Assembly: GCA_035327565.1 (NCBI GenBank) | Contig: DAOLDB010000012.1 | Span: 1 to 64,000 of the forward strand | From: JABDLO01 sp035327565 | GTDB taxonomy: Bacteria; Bacteroidota; Bacteroidia; Chitinophagales; Saprospiraceae | Length of the DNA: 64,000 nucleotides | Direction: 5' to 3' | Part shown: one piece after another, positions 8,436-17,790 of the stretch | How positions within the stretch are numbered: position 1 is the first letter of the stretch | How the letters are laid out: the number at the start of each line of letters is the position of its first letter | Position numbers and translations under genes: made by a program | The notes under the pieces: generated by a model | What the model was told of the DNA's origin: nothing | What the model saw: the letters and a program-made list of their open reading frames with translations, nothing else | Database searches by the model: none

Positions 8436-9152
8436 ATGGAGGGCATCCGGTACAAAAGAATATTACTCAAACTAAGTGGTGAATCATTGATGGGAGAGAA
8501 AAGCTTTGGAATTTCTCCTGAAGCTCTGTTCGGTTATGCGGATCAAATTAAATCCATCGTTGCTCTTGGAGTAGAAGTTGCTATCGTCATTGGAGGGGGG
8601 AATATATTTCGTGGGCTCCAGGCAGAAAATGCTGGAATTGAACGGGTACAGGGAGATTATATGGGTATGCTGGCAACCTGTATCAATGGGATGGCACTAC
8701 AAAGTGCTTTGGAAAGTAAAGGGGTCTATACCCGATTAATTTCAGCCATTGAAATGAGACAAATTGCTGAACCCTATATTCGCAGAAGAGCTATTCGTCA
8801 TTTGGAGAAGGGAAGGGTCGTTATTTTTTCTTCGGGTACTGGGAGTCCCTATTTTACTACGGACTCAGCAGCGGCACTCCGGGCTAATGAGATTAATGCG
8901 GAGGTCATATTAAAAGGAACCCGGGTGGATGGTATTTACTCTTCAGATCCTGAAAAAGACCCCAATGCCACCAAGTTTGAAAAATTATCATTTGCTAATG
9001 TCATCAGTTTGGGTTTGAATGTTATGGATATGACGGCTTTTACTTTATGCAAAGAGAACAATTTACCTATTATCGTATTTGATATCAATCACGGGAACAA
9101 TCTATTGCGAATTTTTCAAGGCGAAAATGTAGGGACTCTGGTTCAGGATTAA
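8436..9152 (+). CDS. pyrH: UMP kinase
   Basis: Phosphorylates UMP to UDP in pyrimidine nucleotide synthesis; hexameric, allosterically controlled in bacteria. The product of about 238 residues has YKRILLKLSGESLMG (N-terminal phosphate loop), AIVIGGGNIFRGL, GDYMGMLAT, the SSGTGSPYFTTDSAAALRA uridine/phosphate segment and DGIYSSDPEKDP. An upstream in-frame TTG (8430) exists, but ATG 8436 fits the family start. It lies outside the tsf transcript, behind a terminator. frr, its usual downstream partner, is not here: the next gene is recX on the other strand. Confidence 0.95.
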   Translation: MEGIRYKRILLKLSGESLMGEKSFGISPEALFGYADQIKSIVALGVEVAIVIGGGNIFRGLQAENAGIERVQGDYMGMLATCINGMALQSALESKGVYTRLISAIEMRQIAEPYIRRRAIRHLEKGRVVIFSSGTGSPYFTTDSAAALRANEINAEVILKGTRVDGIYSSDPEKDPNATKFEKLSFANVISLGLNVMDMTAFTLCKENNLPIIVFDINHGNNLLRIFQGENVGTLVQD

Positions 9153-9170
9153 AACTCTTTATGCTGGGAA

Positions 9171-9635
9171 TTATATGGTTTCCCATTCATCCAGGACTTC
9201 TTTGATCAATTCATATTCAAACCCCTTTTGTCTTGCATATTGAATCAGTTGATGGGTGATTTGACTTTTGTTGTCGCTTCTAATCTGGTTTCTTTTTTTA
9301 TTCATCATTCTAATAAGGGTATCCTTGTACTCTGACTCATCCAAAGTTTGATGGGCTTTGCGTATATTATATTCACTAACGCCCTGGCTTTTTAAATGGT
9401 TTTTGATCTTGATCCAACCCCATCCGTTCATTCTGAATTTACCGGAAGTGAATTGCAACGCATATCTTTCTTCATTGAGAAAATCTTCCTGAATTAATGT
9501 TGAAATAATGGACTCCAATGGATATCCATATATTTTCATGCCCAATAACTTAGACCTTACTTCTTTATGGGATCGATCACGGTATGCACAGAATTTCCGA
9601 AGTTTTTCCAGTATCAGTTCGTATTGACCTTTCAT
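9171..9635 (-). CDS. recX: regulatory protein RecX
   Basis: Binds RecA filaments and damps recombinase activity. The start at 9635 (MKGQYELILEKL) is chosen because the 17 codons upstream in the same frame run through a terminator hairpin. The three-helix repeats of RecX are visible: YRDRSHKEVRSKLL, a middle LIQEDFLNEERYALQFTSGKF block and WGWIKIKNHLKSQGVSE, then a C-terminal repeat rich in Lys and Gln. About 154 residues, normal for the family. Its 3' end faces pyrH with an 18-bp gap. Just upstream lies a short leader ending in an intrinsic terminator, which suggests expression is attenuated. Confidence 0.85.
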   Translation of the reverse strand: MKGQYELILEKLRKFCAYRDRSHKEVRSKLLGMKIYGYPLESIISTLIQEDFLNEERYALQFTSGKFRMNGWGWIKIKNHLKSQGVSEYNIRKAHQTLDESEYKDTLIRMMNKKRNQIRSDNKSQITHQLIQYARQKGFEYELIKEVLDEWETI

Positions 9636-9649
9636 ACATTTAATCAAAT

Positions 9650-9684
9650 AAAAAAGGCGAGGAAACTTGAGAGGTATCCTCGCC
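9650..9684 (-). terminator. intrinsic terminator in front of recX
   Basis: Perfect 8-bp stem GGCGAGGA/TCCTCGCC (9656-9663 and 9677-9684) followed on the minus strand by TTTTTTATTT. It lies between the recX start codon and a predicted promoter, and is separate from the terminator of the upstream giant gene at 9862-9890. Confidence 0.8.
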
Positions 9685-9733
9685 AAAAAGGGTGTTAAAC
9701 CGAAAATACTTAGGAATTACCTTGTCCTAATGT
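9650..9733 (-). ncRNA. predicted about 85-nt leader or small RNA upstream of recX
   Basis: The RNA predicted from the promoter at 9739-9770 would run from about 9733 to the T-run at 9650. It holds a first hairpin TTAGG/CCTAA (about 9713-9733), a linker, then the terminator hairpin at 9656-9684. The linker-side stretch GGTAATTCCT could instead pair with AGGATACC of the terminator's 5' arm with a 2-base bulge, a possible antiterminator. There is no ATG in it. Since recX starts only about 15 bases after the T-run on the same strand, a recX attenuator is more likely than a free sRNA. Exact ends are inferred. Confidence 0.4.
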
Positions 9734-9738
9734 TTAAA

Positions 9739-9770
9739 CAAATGTAATATTTTTTCAAGAAAAATTCAAA
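9739..9770 (-). promoter_or_regulatory. Bacteroidota-type promoter upstream of recX leader
   Basis: On the minus strand TTTG (9767-9770), 20 bases, then TACATTTG (9739-9746). Both boxes match the -33/-7 consensus without a mismatch and spacing is ideal, the best promoter match noticed in the window. Transcription would head into the leader and recX. Confidence 0.65.
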
Positions 9771-9861
9771 TGGAAATTATTTTTTTTTCTTTACAATGAT
9801 GAAAATCATTATTTATACTATGTCATATGCACACAATAAGAATAATCATATTTCATTTGAT

Positions 9862-9890
9862 AAAAAACCGGCCGTCTTTACGAACCGGTT
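9862..9890 (-). terminator. intrinsic terminator of the giant surface-protein gene
   Basis: AACCGG/CCGGTT stem (9885-9890 with 9866-9871) followed on the minus strand by a T-run (complement of the A-run at 9862-9867). It lies about 32 bases after the stop codon of the 2427-residue gene. Confidence 0.75.
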
Positions 9891-9921
9891 TACGATATAG
9901 TTAATTAGTCCCACTCAAAAA

Positions 9922-12900
9922 TCAATCTATCACAATCATTTTTTTACTTGCCGATTCATTTCTATACTCTATCTGATATAAATAAACACCGGCAGGCAAC
10001 CTCAGCGAAGTTCTTTCCAATTCTAATGTATTTAAACCTTCAGCACAGTCTTTAAGTTCAAAATGAACCATTTTACCATAAACATCCCAGATTTTTAATT
10101 TTATTTGTCCCTGTTCGGGTAATTCGAAATGAATTATGGTTGTATGATCGAAAGGATTGGGTTGATTTTGCCTTACAATAAAATCTGCAAGCGTATATTC
10201 ATTTTGATAAAATGAAATCGAAAGATTGTCAGCTATTAATGAATTACCAGAGTATACAATTCCCTTAATCCCAGCACCCAATGCCAGCATCTCAGAAAGT
10301 AGTCCAGACCGCAATATCTCAACTTGCAAGTTTAAAATCATTTTCTTTTGAATGGGAAGATGTGTTCGGGCATAAGAAATATAGAAATGCCCGTTTTCTG
10401 ATTTCACCATATAATGCGCTCCTTCCGGTTCATGGATAAAATAATCCAGAATATTTAAACCATGGGTTTCCAAATGGAATTGATAGCCATATGCATCTTC
10501 TATATCCCATTCCAATCCGATTTCTATATAACTGCCTTTGGTTACCGGCTGATCTTTTACTCTGATAATCTGAGGGGTTGACCGTACATTCACCTGTCTG
10601 TCCTGTAGCGAAACTATGGCTGTAAAATCTACATCTCCCATTTTGACTCCTACAAAATCTTCTGACATGCGGTTGGATTCCAAATCCATAATTTCCCTGT
10701 AAGTATTGTATTCACTCAAAGCCGTTTCCAGGAAAAGTTCCTGGGATGAATCAATGAATTTCCACGCACCCGATGGAAGATTTTTGTCCAGGCCTAATAT
10801 TAACCTTTGTAACAAAGTGATATCCTGAACCGAAATTACCCGATCAAGATTTACATCAGCTGCAATCAATTTGTACGGATTATCAAAAAAAGTTATTCCC
10901 AAAATATGTCTTTGTATCAGAAGAATGTCCAGGGTATTGATGCCGTTCAGTGGATCATCTTCCCTGGAAGCAACGATTTTGTAGGTGCCAAAAAAAGGCA
11001 TGGGGGGGAAGGCATATTGACCGTCAGCTCCGGTAAATATGGTTTCTTTAATGCCTTCACCGGCTTTCTCTACAGCTACTTTCACTTCACTCACCGGCCT
11101 CATTTCTGCTGTCAATATCTGACCTCCAATCATAGCACCTTCTTCCACGGAACAAACATTATTGTTATCTGAAAGGGTTAACTCCACTACACAAAAATCA
11201 GAATTGAAAGTGTTATCCCAAACGGTAATACTTACACGTAAGGGTTCTTCTGTAAGATCAGAACAAGTAAAGATTTTTCCTGAAGAATATTTTTCCGGAA
11301 TCCATTTTTGTGCCATACCTGACCTGTATAATTCCAGAGCGGTATTTTGATTGATGATACGTCCTGAAGCATTGAAATAATGTAACTTATCTAAATATTC
11401 CGGATCAGGAGAAATATTTTCGAAAGTGTAATACAGGGTTGAATTGTCACAATTGTCAAAACTTCCCTTATCGAAATCCACAGCCCACAATTCAACGGTA
11501 CCATCAAGCATTAAAGCCGTTGAAACGCCAATACAATAAGGGGTTGGCGCTTTATCGTCAATAATTGAAAACTCTAAGGTACAACTGTTGACATTTCCAC
11601 ATCCATCCCATACTTTCCATTGGGCTGTATGTGTAGTATTTCCTTTAAAATATATATCATAACCCTCAGCATCGGTTAACCGGAAAGAAGCAATTTCTCC
11701 TGGTCTTTTCGTTGTATTATAAACAAATACTTCTCCCTCTTCGGTGATGAATGTCAATTCATAACGTACGATCAGATTCGGACAATCGGATTGATCGTCG
11801 GTAAAATTTTGGAGAGTGACTGTCCTTGAACATTGATCCCGTATTGGAAATCTTGGATTTTCACAAACCAGTAATTGGGGCGGAATGGTATCTATAAGTT
11901 TTATAATTTCCACAAATTTATATACTCCTGTGGATGATCTTTCATCTGCATTTTCAGGATTATTACAAATTAATCCCGCATCCTCCACATGTTCGGTATA
12001 TCCGGATTCTTCTACATAGGCTTCAAAGGCACACCAATCGATTACTGTATAGGTGTTGATGATTTTTGCACAGGCATCGGTTGCAAAGTAGAAGGTGTCA
12101 GATTGAAGAGTCCAGCCCAGAAGATCACATGGTCCAAAATCCCATGTCAATTCAAATGTCGGAAGATCCCTGCAATCAGTTATGATCACATGTTCTTCAG
12201 GCCAATGAATACTGCTACATGTAAAAGCACCTTTGTATTCAATATTTACACGTTGGGTACAAGTAAACTGAGGATATCCTTCTATACCGTACCTTATATC
12301 AATATATCCGCTATTACACGCTTCATTGTAATGGGATTCATCCCTACCCAATTCAATGACAAAGGCGGGTTGGAAACAGGTTTCGAAAAACGCAAAGGGC
12401 CTGTTCAGACTGATGGCAAATTCTATATCTTCATGGCAACCCACATAGATGTCGTTACATTCAAACACGATGTCTTCGGTCTTTGCTTCCACACGGACAT
12501 TCGCCCAGGTAATATTGGTATTGCCATAGGCATCGGTTACTTCCAACTCTACTTCATGAACTCTATTCAGGTCCCGGCAGCAAAATGTCACACTTTCACT
12601 GAAAAGATTGGATCGGGTACGGCAAGGATCCGTGGGTCTTCTTACCCGGAGTGTAACGGGGCCACAGCGGTCGTAACTTCCATTGTCGACGTCTTTAGCG
12701 TATAATAGAGCAAAGGCATCAAATGATGGTTCGTCATATACCAATCCAATGACAATGTTTTCCAGCGAAATGGCTACCGGTGGAGTTCTGTCAATGACCT
12801 GTACGACAAAAGCTAAAGGATCTGACAGATTGCCACAGCAATCCTCGGCTTTCCAGAAAAACTCATGATTTCCTAAAGGTATATTGGAAGCAGTGTGACC

Positions 12901-15900
12901 GTGGATGGTAATGCCCTGAGGTCCTGAGAGTCTGAAAACAATGTGATCATCATCAGAACAGTCATCGCTGGCATTAGGGGGAATAAATGTATGTGTTGCA
13001 GTACATGTCCATGGATCTGCATCCAGAATCACAGGATGGTTAGAAGCTGATACGATGACAGGCGGGATAGTGTCTTTTGCTGAAATGATCTGATCAAACT
13101 GAACTATCCCCTGGCCTGGATTGCACCAATCTATAAGAGTCCATGTTCTCGTTACTTTTACGCTAGTAGTACTGCAACCGGTAACACAAGTCTCTGTGAT
13201 ATGGTCATCATACTTTAAAACCAAGTTGCAATAGGTGTTAGGAATGACAGGCTTACCATCAATCGTGGGATAAGCATCCTCAACATTTCCTGTATGCGCC
13301 AGTATATCTTCAGGTGAAATTAATCCGCATGAGGTAATAACCTGAGCAGTAGGTGATGTTACAGCACCCAGGGCTATTGGGGCAATGGATATGATCTGAA
13401 CCGCCTCAGACCGGTTGCCAAATGCATCGATAGCAATGATGGTTCTTTCTATTCTTCGATCTCCCCGGCAAAGATCTCCAAGCTCTAAATCCCGGATTGT
13501 GACATCAAATGGAGAACAATCTGTAATTTCTATATTGTTTAGCGCTTCCAGGCTGCTGTCGTCACCGCAAGCAATAGTGATATCCGGGGTTATGATGGTG
13601 GGAGGAAGTTTATCCTCAATGGTTACATTCCCCCAACAGGTATTGTTAAAGCAATCATCAGTGAGTATAAACTCAAGCGTCTGACCCACGTAAGAAGCAT
13701 CTATAGGGCCTTCAGGTAATATATTCCCTTTTTGATCTTTTATGTGCACAGAAACAAAAGCAGGCACTATTTGAGAGGATGCAAACATGAGAGGATGCAA
13801 ATCCAATGCACAGTTTTCATTCAATCCGACATTGACATGAGAAATACATGTCAGGTTTTGGCGACCCTCGCTAAAGAATACTTCAAAGGGTATGGCTTCG
13901 CTTTCGCAAAAACTTTGTTTCAGCGATGTAGCCCAATAAATCCCAGGATTTATAGGTTCAAATGAAAATACATCTGATGCGATGGGCAGAGCTCCCATAG
14001 CAGGATCTGCATCGTAAAAATTGAAAGAATAATCGGAGCCTCCATAGATAGCGCTAATCATCACATTGTCAATTCTCCAGGTACCAGTAGAGGCAGAGGC
14101 ACTCCATGCATATAATCGAAGAGGTAACGATTCTCCAGGATATATATCCAAAGAAATTGTAAAATTATTCAAACCACAATTGGTGGAAGTGCTTCCTGTA
14201 TTGCCCGTAGGATTCAATCCGTAATGCAACGCCCAAGAGGTAGGGCCTGAACCAGATCTTTCATTATTGAAGCTAAATTGGGTCAGGCGGACAATATCTG
14301 TAGCTGAAGGATTGGTCAATATGATTTCAAAATATTTGTCATTATCTAACGCATCCTGAAGAGAGACAACATTCCATCCATTGGAAGTAATGGCAAAATT
14401 GGAGCCCCCCATTCCGGAAGGGCAACCTGAAGCAAACCCATTGGGATTGGCTACAGGAATTCCTATACCAGCACCCCGGGTAGTGGGTCCACCTGTCAAA
14501 ACAGAGGGATGGGTAGAAGTGCCTACAGGGGTTTGACTATTAAAATTATATTCTAAAAGTACTAATTCCTCTTCAAATTCAGTAAGCGAAGTCAGATCAA
14601 CCAGGCGCTCATCTTCCATGCAAAATGCATAGTCACTGATTTGAGGGGGTAGAGGTATACGCAAGACTTCAATATCAATAGAATCGGAGTCGGTACATGT
14701 GGCGGCATTGGTTACAGTAAGAAAGTAGGTACCGGTATTCATGAAATTTGTATTCGGAATCACGGGATTCTGCACATCTGCATTAAATCCATCGGGACCT
14801 GTCCATTGATACATCGTAATTCCATTCCCTGCAGCCATCAGCATGATGTCTTCTCCTTCACATGCCAGCATGGAAGTTGAAGAGATATCGGCCACAGGAG
14901 ATGTATTATATGTGATAGTAACTTCTACTGCCGGAGATTCGTTGGGATCTTCTAAATCATCACAGTCTTCATAACATACCCGTGTAATCCAAACGGTCAT
15001 GGACTCTCCGGGATTTAATTCAGGATTAAAAGTGGTGACTTCTTCTGCTCCCAGAATGAGGCTTCCACCGTTCCCGGGGTCATCGTCATAAAAATTGAAA
15101 GCGCTGCCCGGGCAGCCGGAGATTCCGGAAATCCGGACATTGTCGATTCGCCACGTGCCACCAGTGGCGGAAGCACCCCATGCATATACACGTAAAGAAA
15201 TAGATTGTGTGGGAGGGATAACAATATTAAGCGAGGTGGTTTGATTAGTGACACAAGCCGTTGCTGTCGCAGAAATATTTGTAGAACCAGCGAATCCGGT
15301 TTCATCGGTTCCATTTAATAAGGCCCAATTTGTCGGGCCAGAATTAGAAGCTCTATTGTCAAATTGAAAACCAGTAATTTGAAGTTCTCTGATAGCCGAT
15401 TCATTGGATATAATGAATTCGAAATATTTATTTTCGGCAATAGCAATTTCCAGATCTTCGACATTCCATGTTGTTCCTGACAAAGCACCGTTCCCTGTTC
15501 CGCCACCACATCCAACGACATATACATCTCCCCCCACTCCAGAACCACGGGCGGCATCAGCTCCAGACATCAAAAATGGATGCGACTCAGCTGCCACCGG
15601 AGAATTATCTGTGAAATTATAATCCACAGAAACCGGATCACCCAGAAAAACGATCTGATCAGAAAGATCAATAATGATTCCTTCCGCATTGCAGCTTTCG
15701 ATGTCTTCGATGGTGGGTGGGGAACATTCAAATTGATATAGATTAAAACTTTCTACTCTCCATAAAGCACATTCATCAGTGTCTTCAATAAAAAACCGGA
15801 ATGCTACATAAACAATGGAATTGATCCCGTCCAAATCATTGTAAGGCCCAAATGAAATGGTCTGATTGGCAGTATATTCTGAAGGATCAAATACATCAAT

Positions 15901-17205
15901 GGGAGTCCAGGTAAACAAACTCGGGTCGCCAAATCCGGGATAATCCGTCGAGTATAAAACCTCCAATGGATTGTTTCCTGAAAAGTTCCGTGAAAGTTCA
16001 AACGTCAATAGTTCATTTGCAGACATGGAAAGATCGAATGGCGGGGATATCAGCCAGTCTTCGTTGTCATTGCACATTCCGCCGGCAAATGCATTCATCT
16101 GAACATTGGAGAATGCAGGAGGATAAACCCATACCTCATCCCCGCTAACACTATACTGTAACCAGCCATTTGAAAATGGGTCAGTATCAAATTCTTCATA
16201 ATAATCCAAAGGAACAATGGCCGAAACTGTTCTTGCCTGTGCATTTGCCCCTGAGGAAAAATCTCCATCCTCGTTGACCGACCATGCGCGGTAATAATAG
16301 GTAGTGCCTGGATTCAATCCGATATGGGTTCCGAGTCCGGCAGCCGGACCAACATACAAAACCTCTGCACCACCAATCATATTTCCAGGCATGTAAGTCG
16401 TATTGGTGACTGGTGTTCCAAATGAATTGGAGGTGTTGAATGCAACCACTATATCATTATCATCATCATTGGCAGTGGCAGAAAGACTGATCTCTGTCAT
16501 GGATACGGTAGTGGCTGTAAAAGGGTGAGGGTTGTTTACTAAAATTAATGCAATGAATGACCCAAAAATAGTTAAATTACCTTGTAATCCTCCAGTACCT
16601 CCCGTTGCTTCAGCATTGAAACCATAAAATCGAAAAATTGAAGTGCTGCTCAAATCCGAATAGCCTGATCCAACACTTAATCTATTGTTTGTCCAACTAG
16701 AATTTAAATCAGGATGTTGAAGTGTCCCGGAAGAATTGCTCAAGTTTACATTTAAGTTAGTATAATTATTAATGGGTGCCATATATGAATCGGCAGAGCC
16801 TCTCCATTGCCATTGTCGTGGTCCTGCTCCGCTACGGCCTATTCCAAAAGTTAAAGAATCTACAGTATACTCAAATCCACTAACAGCGTCAAAGGATACC
16901 TGAATGTACTTATTTAAATCAATGCTTCCTGTAAAAACATCTAACATATCTGTCGCTCCAGTTGGCCAATTACTGCCTCTGAAATTTCCTGAAGATGATG
17001 AGGAAGTAATCCCAACTTTCAATAATGATGCAGGTGTTACTCCGGCGATCATATTGCCATTATAAATAAAGGTTGATAAATTATTTCCATCACCGGAAAG
17101 ATCGTACGTTGCTGTAAATGGGGTTTGGCCGGATAATGTTAAGCCAGTAAATAAACAAAATAATACAACGTAGTTATTAAGGTTCTTATAAAAGAAACTT
17201 TTCAT
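9922..17205 (-). CDS. giant multidomain surface/secreted protein with T9SS C-terminal sorting domain
   Basis: A 2427-residue exported protein, predicted to be moved across the outer membrane by the type IX system. Order seen: signal peptide (1-27, ending TLSGQ); a beta-sandwich module (about 30-220); an Fn3-like segment with GTTYYYRAWSVNEDG (about 230-330); a domain with DNEDWLISPPFDLS (about 335-490); a second copy of the first module (about 530-700) with RVYAWGASATGGTWRIDNV; an Ig/PKD-like domain (about 765-850); a third copy (about 880-1060) with RLYAWSASASTGTWRIDNV; a long Cys-rich HYR/cadherin-like region; a dockerin-like pair of calcium loops (DVNLDRVISVQDITLLQRL, about 2150); and the type A sorting domain (last about 85 residues, NQPNPFDHTT to KKMIVID). 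Role in adhesion or matrix is likely but unproven. Confidence 0.88.
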   Translation of the reverse strand: MKSFFYKNLNNYVVLFCLFTGLTLSGQTPFTATYDLSGDGNNLSTFIYNGNMIAGVTPASLLKVGITSSSSSGNFRGSNWPTGATDMLDVFTGSIDLNKYIQVSFDAVSGFEYTVDSLTFGIGRSGAGPRQWQWRGSADSYMAPINNYTNLNVNLSNSSGTLQHPDLNSSWTNNRLSVGSGYSDLSSTSIFRFYGFNAEATGGTGGLQGNLTIFGSFIALILVNNPHPFTATTVSMTEISLSATANDDDNDIVVAFNTSNSFGTPVTNTTYMPGNMIGGAEVLYVGPAAGLGTHIGLNPGTTYYYRAWSVNEDGDFSSGANAQARTVSAIVPLDYYEEFDTDPFSNGWLQYSVSGDEVWVYPPAFSNVQMNAFAGGMCNDNEDWLISPPFDLSMSANELLTFELSRNFSGNNPLEVLYSTDYPGFGDPSLFTWTPIDVFDPSEYTANQTISFGPYNDLDGINSIVYVAFRFFIEDTDECALWRVESFNLYQFECSPPTIEDIESCNAEGIIIDLSDQIVFLGDPVSVDYNFTDNSPVAAESHPFLMSGADAARGSGVGGDVYVVGCGGGTGNGALSGTTWNVEDLEIAIAENKYFEFIISNESAIRELQITGFQFDNRASNSGPTNWALLNGTDETGFAGSTNISATATACVTNQTTSLNIVIPPTQSISLRVYAWGASATGGTWRIDNVRISGISGCPGSAFNFYDDDPGNGGSLILGAEEVTTFNPELNPGESMTVWITRVCYEDCDDLEDPNESPAVEVTITYNTSPVADISSTSMLACEGEDIMLMAAGNGITMYQWTGPDGFNADVQNPVIPNTNFMNTGTYFLTVTNAATCTDSDSIDIEVLRIPLPPQISDYAFCMEDERLVDLTSLTEFEEELVLLEYNFNSQTPVGTSTHPSVLTGGPTTRGAGIGIPVANPNGFASGCPSGMGGSNFAITSNGWNVVSLQDALDNDKYFEIILTNPSATDIVRLTQFSFNNERSGSGPTSWALHYGLNPTGNTGSTSTNCGLNNFTISLDIYPGESLPLRLYAWSASASTGTWRIDNVMISAIYGGSDYSFNFYDADPAMGALPIASDVFSFEPINPGIYWATSLKQSFCESEAIPFEVFFSEGRQNLTCISHVNVGLNENCALDLHPLMFASSQIVPAFVSVHIKDQKGNILPEGPIDASYVGQTLEFILTDDCFNNTCWGNVTIEDKLPPTIITPDITIACGDDSSLEALNNIEITDCSPFDVTIRDLELGDLCRGDRRIERTIIAIDAFGNRSEAVQIISIAPIALGAVTSPTAQVITSCGLISPEDILAHTGNVEDAYPTIDGKPVIPNTYCNLVLKYDDHITETCVTGCSTTSVKVTRTWTLIDWCNPGQGIVQFDQIISAKDTIPPVIVSASNHPVILDADPWTCTATHTFIPPNASDDCSDDDHIVFRLSGPQGITIHGHTASNIPLGNHEFFWKAEDCCGNLSDPLAFVVQVIDRTPPVAISLENIVIGLVYDEPSFDAFALLYAKDVDNGSYDRCGPVTLRVRRPTDPCRTRSNLFSESVTFCCRDLNRVHEVELEVTDAYGNTNITWANVRVEAKTEDIVFECNDIYVGCHEDIEFAISLNRPFAFFETCFQPAFVIELGRDESHYNEACNSGYIDIRYGIEGYPQFTCTQRVNIEYKGAFTCSSIHWPEEHVIITDCRDLPTFELTWDFGPCDLLGWTLQSDTFYFATDACAKIINTYTVIDWCAFEAYVEESGYTEHVEDAGLICNNPENADERSSTGVYKFVEIIKLIDTIPPQLLVCENPRFPIRDQCSRTVTLQNFTDDQSDCPNLIVRYELTFITEEGEVFVYNTTKRPGEIASFRLTDAEGYDIYFKGNTTHTAQWKVWDGCGNVNSCTLEFSIIDDKAPTPYCIGVSTALMLDGTVELWAVDFDKGSFDNCDNSTLYYTFENISPDPEYLDKLHYFNASGRIINQNTALELYRSGMAQKWIPEKYSSGKIFTCSDLTEEPLRVSITVWDNTFNSDFCVVELTLSDNNNVCSVEEGAMIGGQILTAEMRPVSEVKVAVEKAGEGIKETIFTGADGQYAFPPMPFFGTYKIVASREDDPLNGINTLDILLIQRHILGITFFDNPYKLIAADVNLDRVISVQDITLLQRLILGLDKNLPSGAWKFIDSSQELFLETALSEYNTYREIMDLESNRMSEDFVGVKMGDVDFTAIVSLQDRQVNVRSTPQIIRVKDQPVTKGSYIEIGLEWDIEDAYGYQFHLETHGLNILDYFIHEPEGAHYMVKSENGHFYISYARTHLPIQKKMILNLQVEILRSGLLSEMLALGAGIKGIVYSGNSLIADNLSISFYQNEYTLADFIVRQNQPNPFDHTTIIHFELPEQGQIKLKIWDVYGKMVHFELKDCAEGLNTLELERTSLRLPAGVYLYQIEYRNESASKKMIVID

Positions 17206-17790
17206 AATAATAAAATTTCTTTGGGTAAATAATTTTTTGAATAGGTCTCTTAGATGAAAGAAATAAAATGACCATAGAAATTTTCAACCATGGAAATTTT
17301 CTGTAAATGGAACAATGATGGTTAAATATTCCTCCTTCGGAGCAAATAACTTTTATATACAAATTAAACCACACCCCATGCAGATGATCCATCTGCATGG
17401 GGCCCATGCGCAGGGTAGCCGGGGCAAAAGAAGCTATGACACAATGCCGTGTCCATTCCCTTCTTCGTGTGTTCATGGGTTTTGGTTATCAATAAATTTA
17501 AAATCAAGTTTCGTCTTAGATAAGCACTATTCTCATCATTAAGGTAGGGTGAAGATAATAAAGGATATTTATTTAAACCAACACTTTAAGTTAATTTTTC
17601 ATATTAAATCTTCGTTCATTGATCTTTTCGCCTTGTAAAATTCGGAATTTACTAAAAATAAAGAATTATGTATTTTTTATATTTAAATTTTTAATTAAGT
17701 ATACAATGCTGATAGATTGTAACATCCGGAAATTATTGCTACACAACGGTTAATTTTGTTTGCTTTATTGACATCCTTAACAAAAAAGTA
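17206..17790. other. 585-bp intergenic region with a GC-rich structured patch
   Basis: Lies between the giant gene and the M20 hydrolase gene. Most is AT-rich with no coding signal. The exception is about 17370-17460, which is clearly richer in GC and carries a perfect hairpin (17374-17402) followed by further self-complementary sequence. Short open frames here show no family likeness and are rejected. Confidence 0.6.
17374..17402. repeat. perfect 13-bp inverted repeat (hairpin), REP-like
   Basis: CCCCATGCAGATG (17374-17386), loop ATC, CATCTGCATGGGG (17390-17402): every base pairs. The following CCCATGC (17403-17409) can also pair with GCATGGG of the right arm, so two structures compete. No T-run follows on either strand, so it is not an ordinary terminator. 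Confidence 0.6.

Noticed and set aside
11989..12705. 238-codon plus-strand open frame inside the giant gene
   Set aside because: It lies antisense to the well-supported 2427-residue T9SS cargo and has no protein-like pattern; a shadow of the opposite strand.
17186..17542. Open frames of 75-96 codons on both strands at 17.2-17.5 kb
   Set aside because: They cross the hairpin and GC-rich patch, show no domain or conserved start, and overlap the giant gene's start region.
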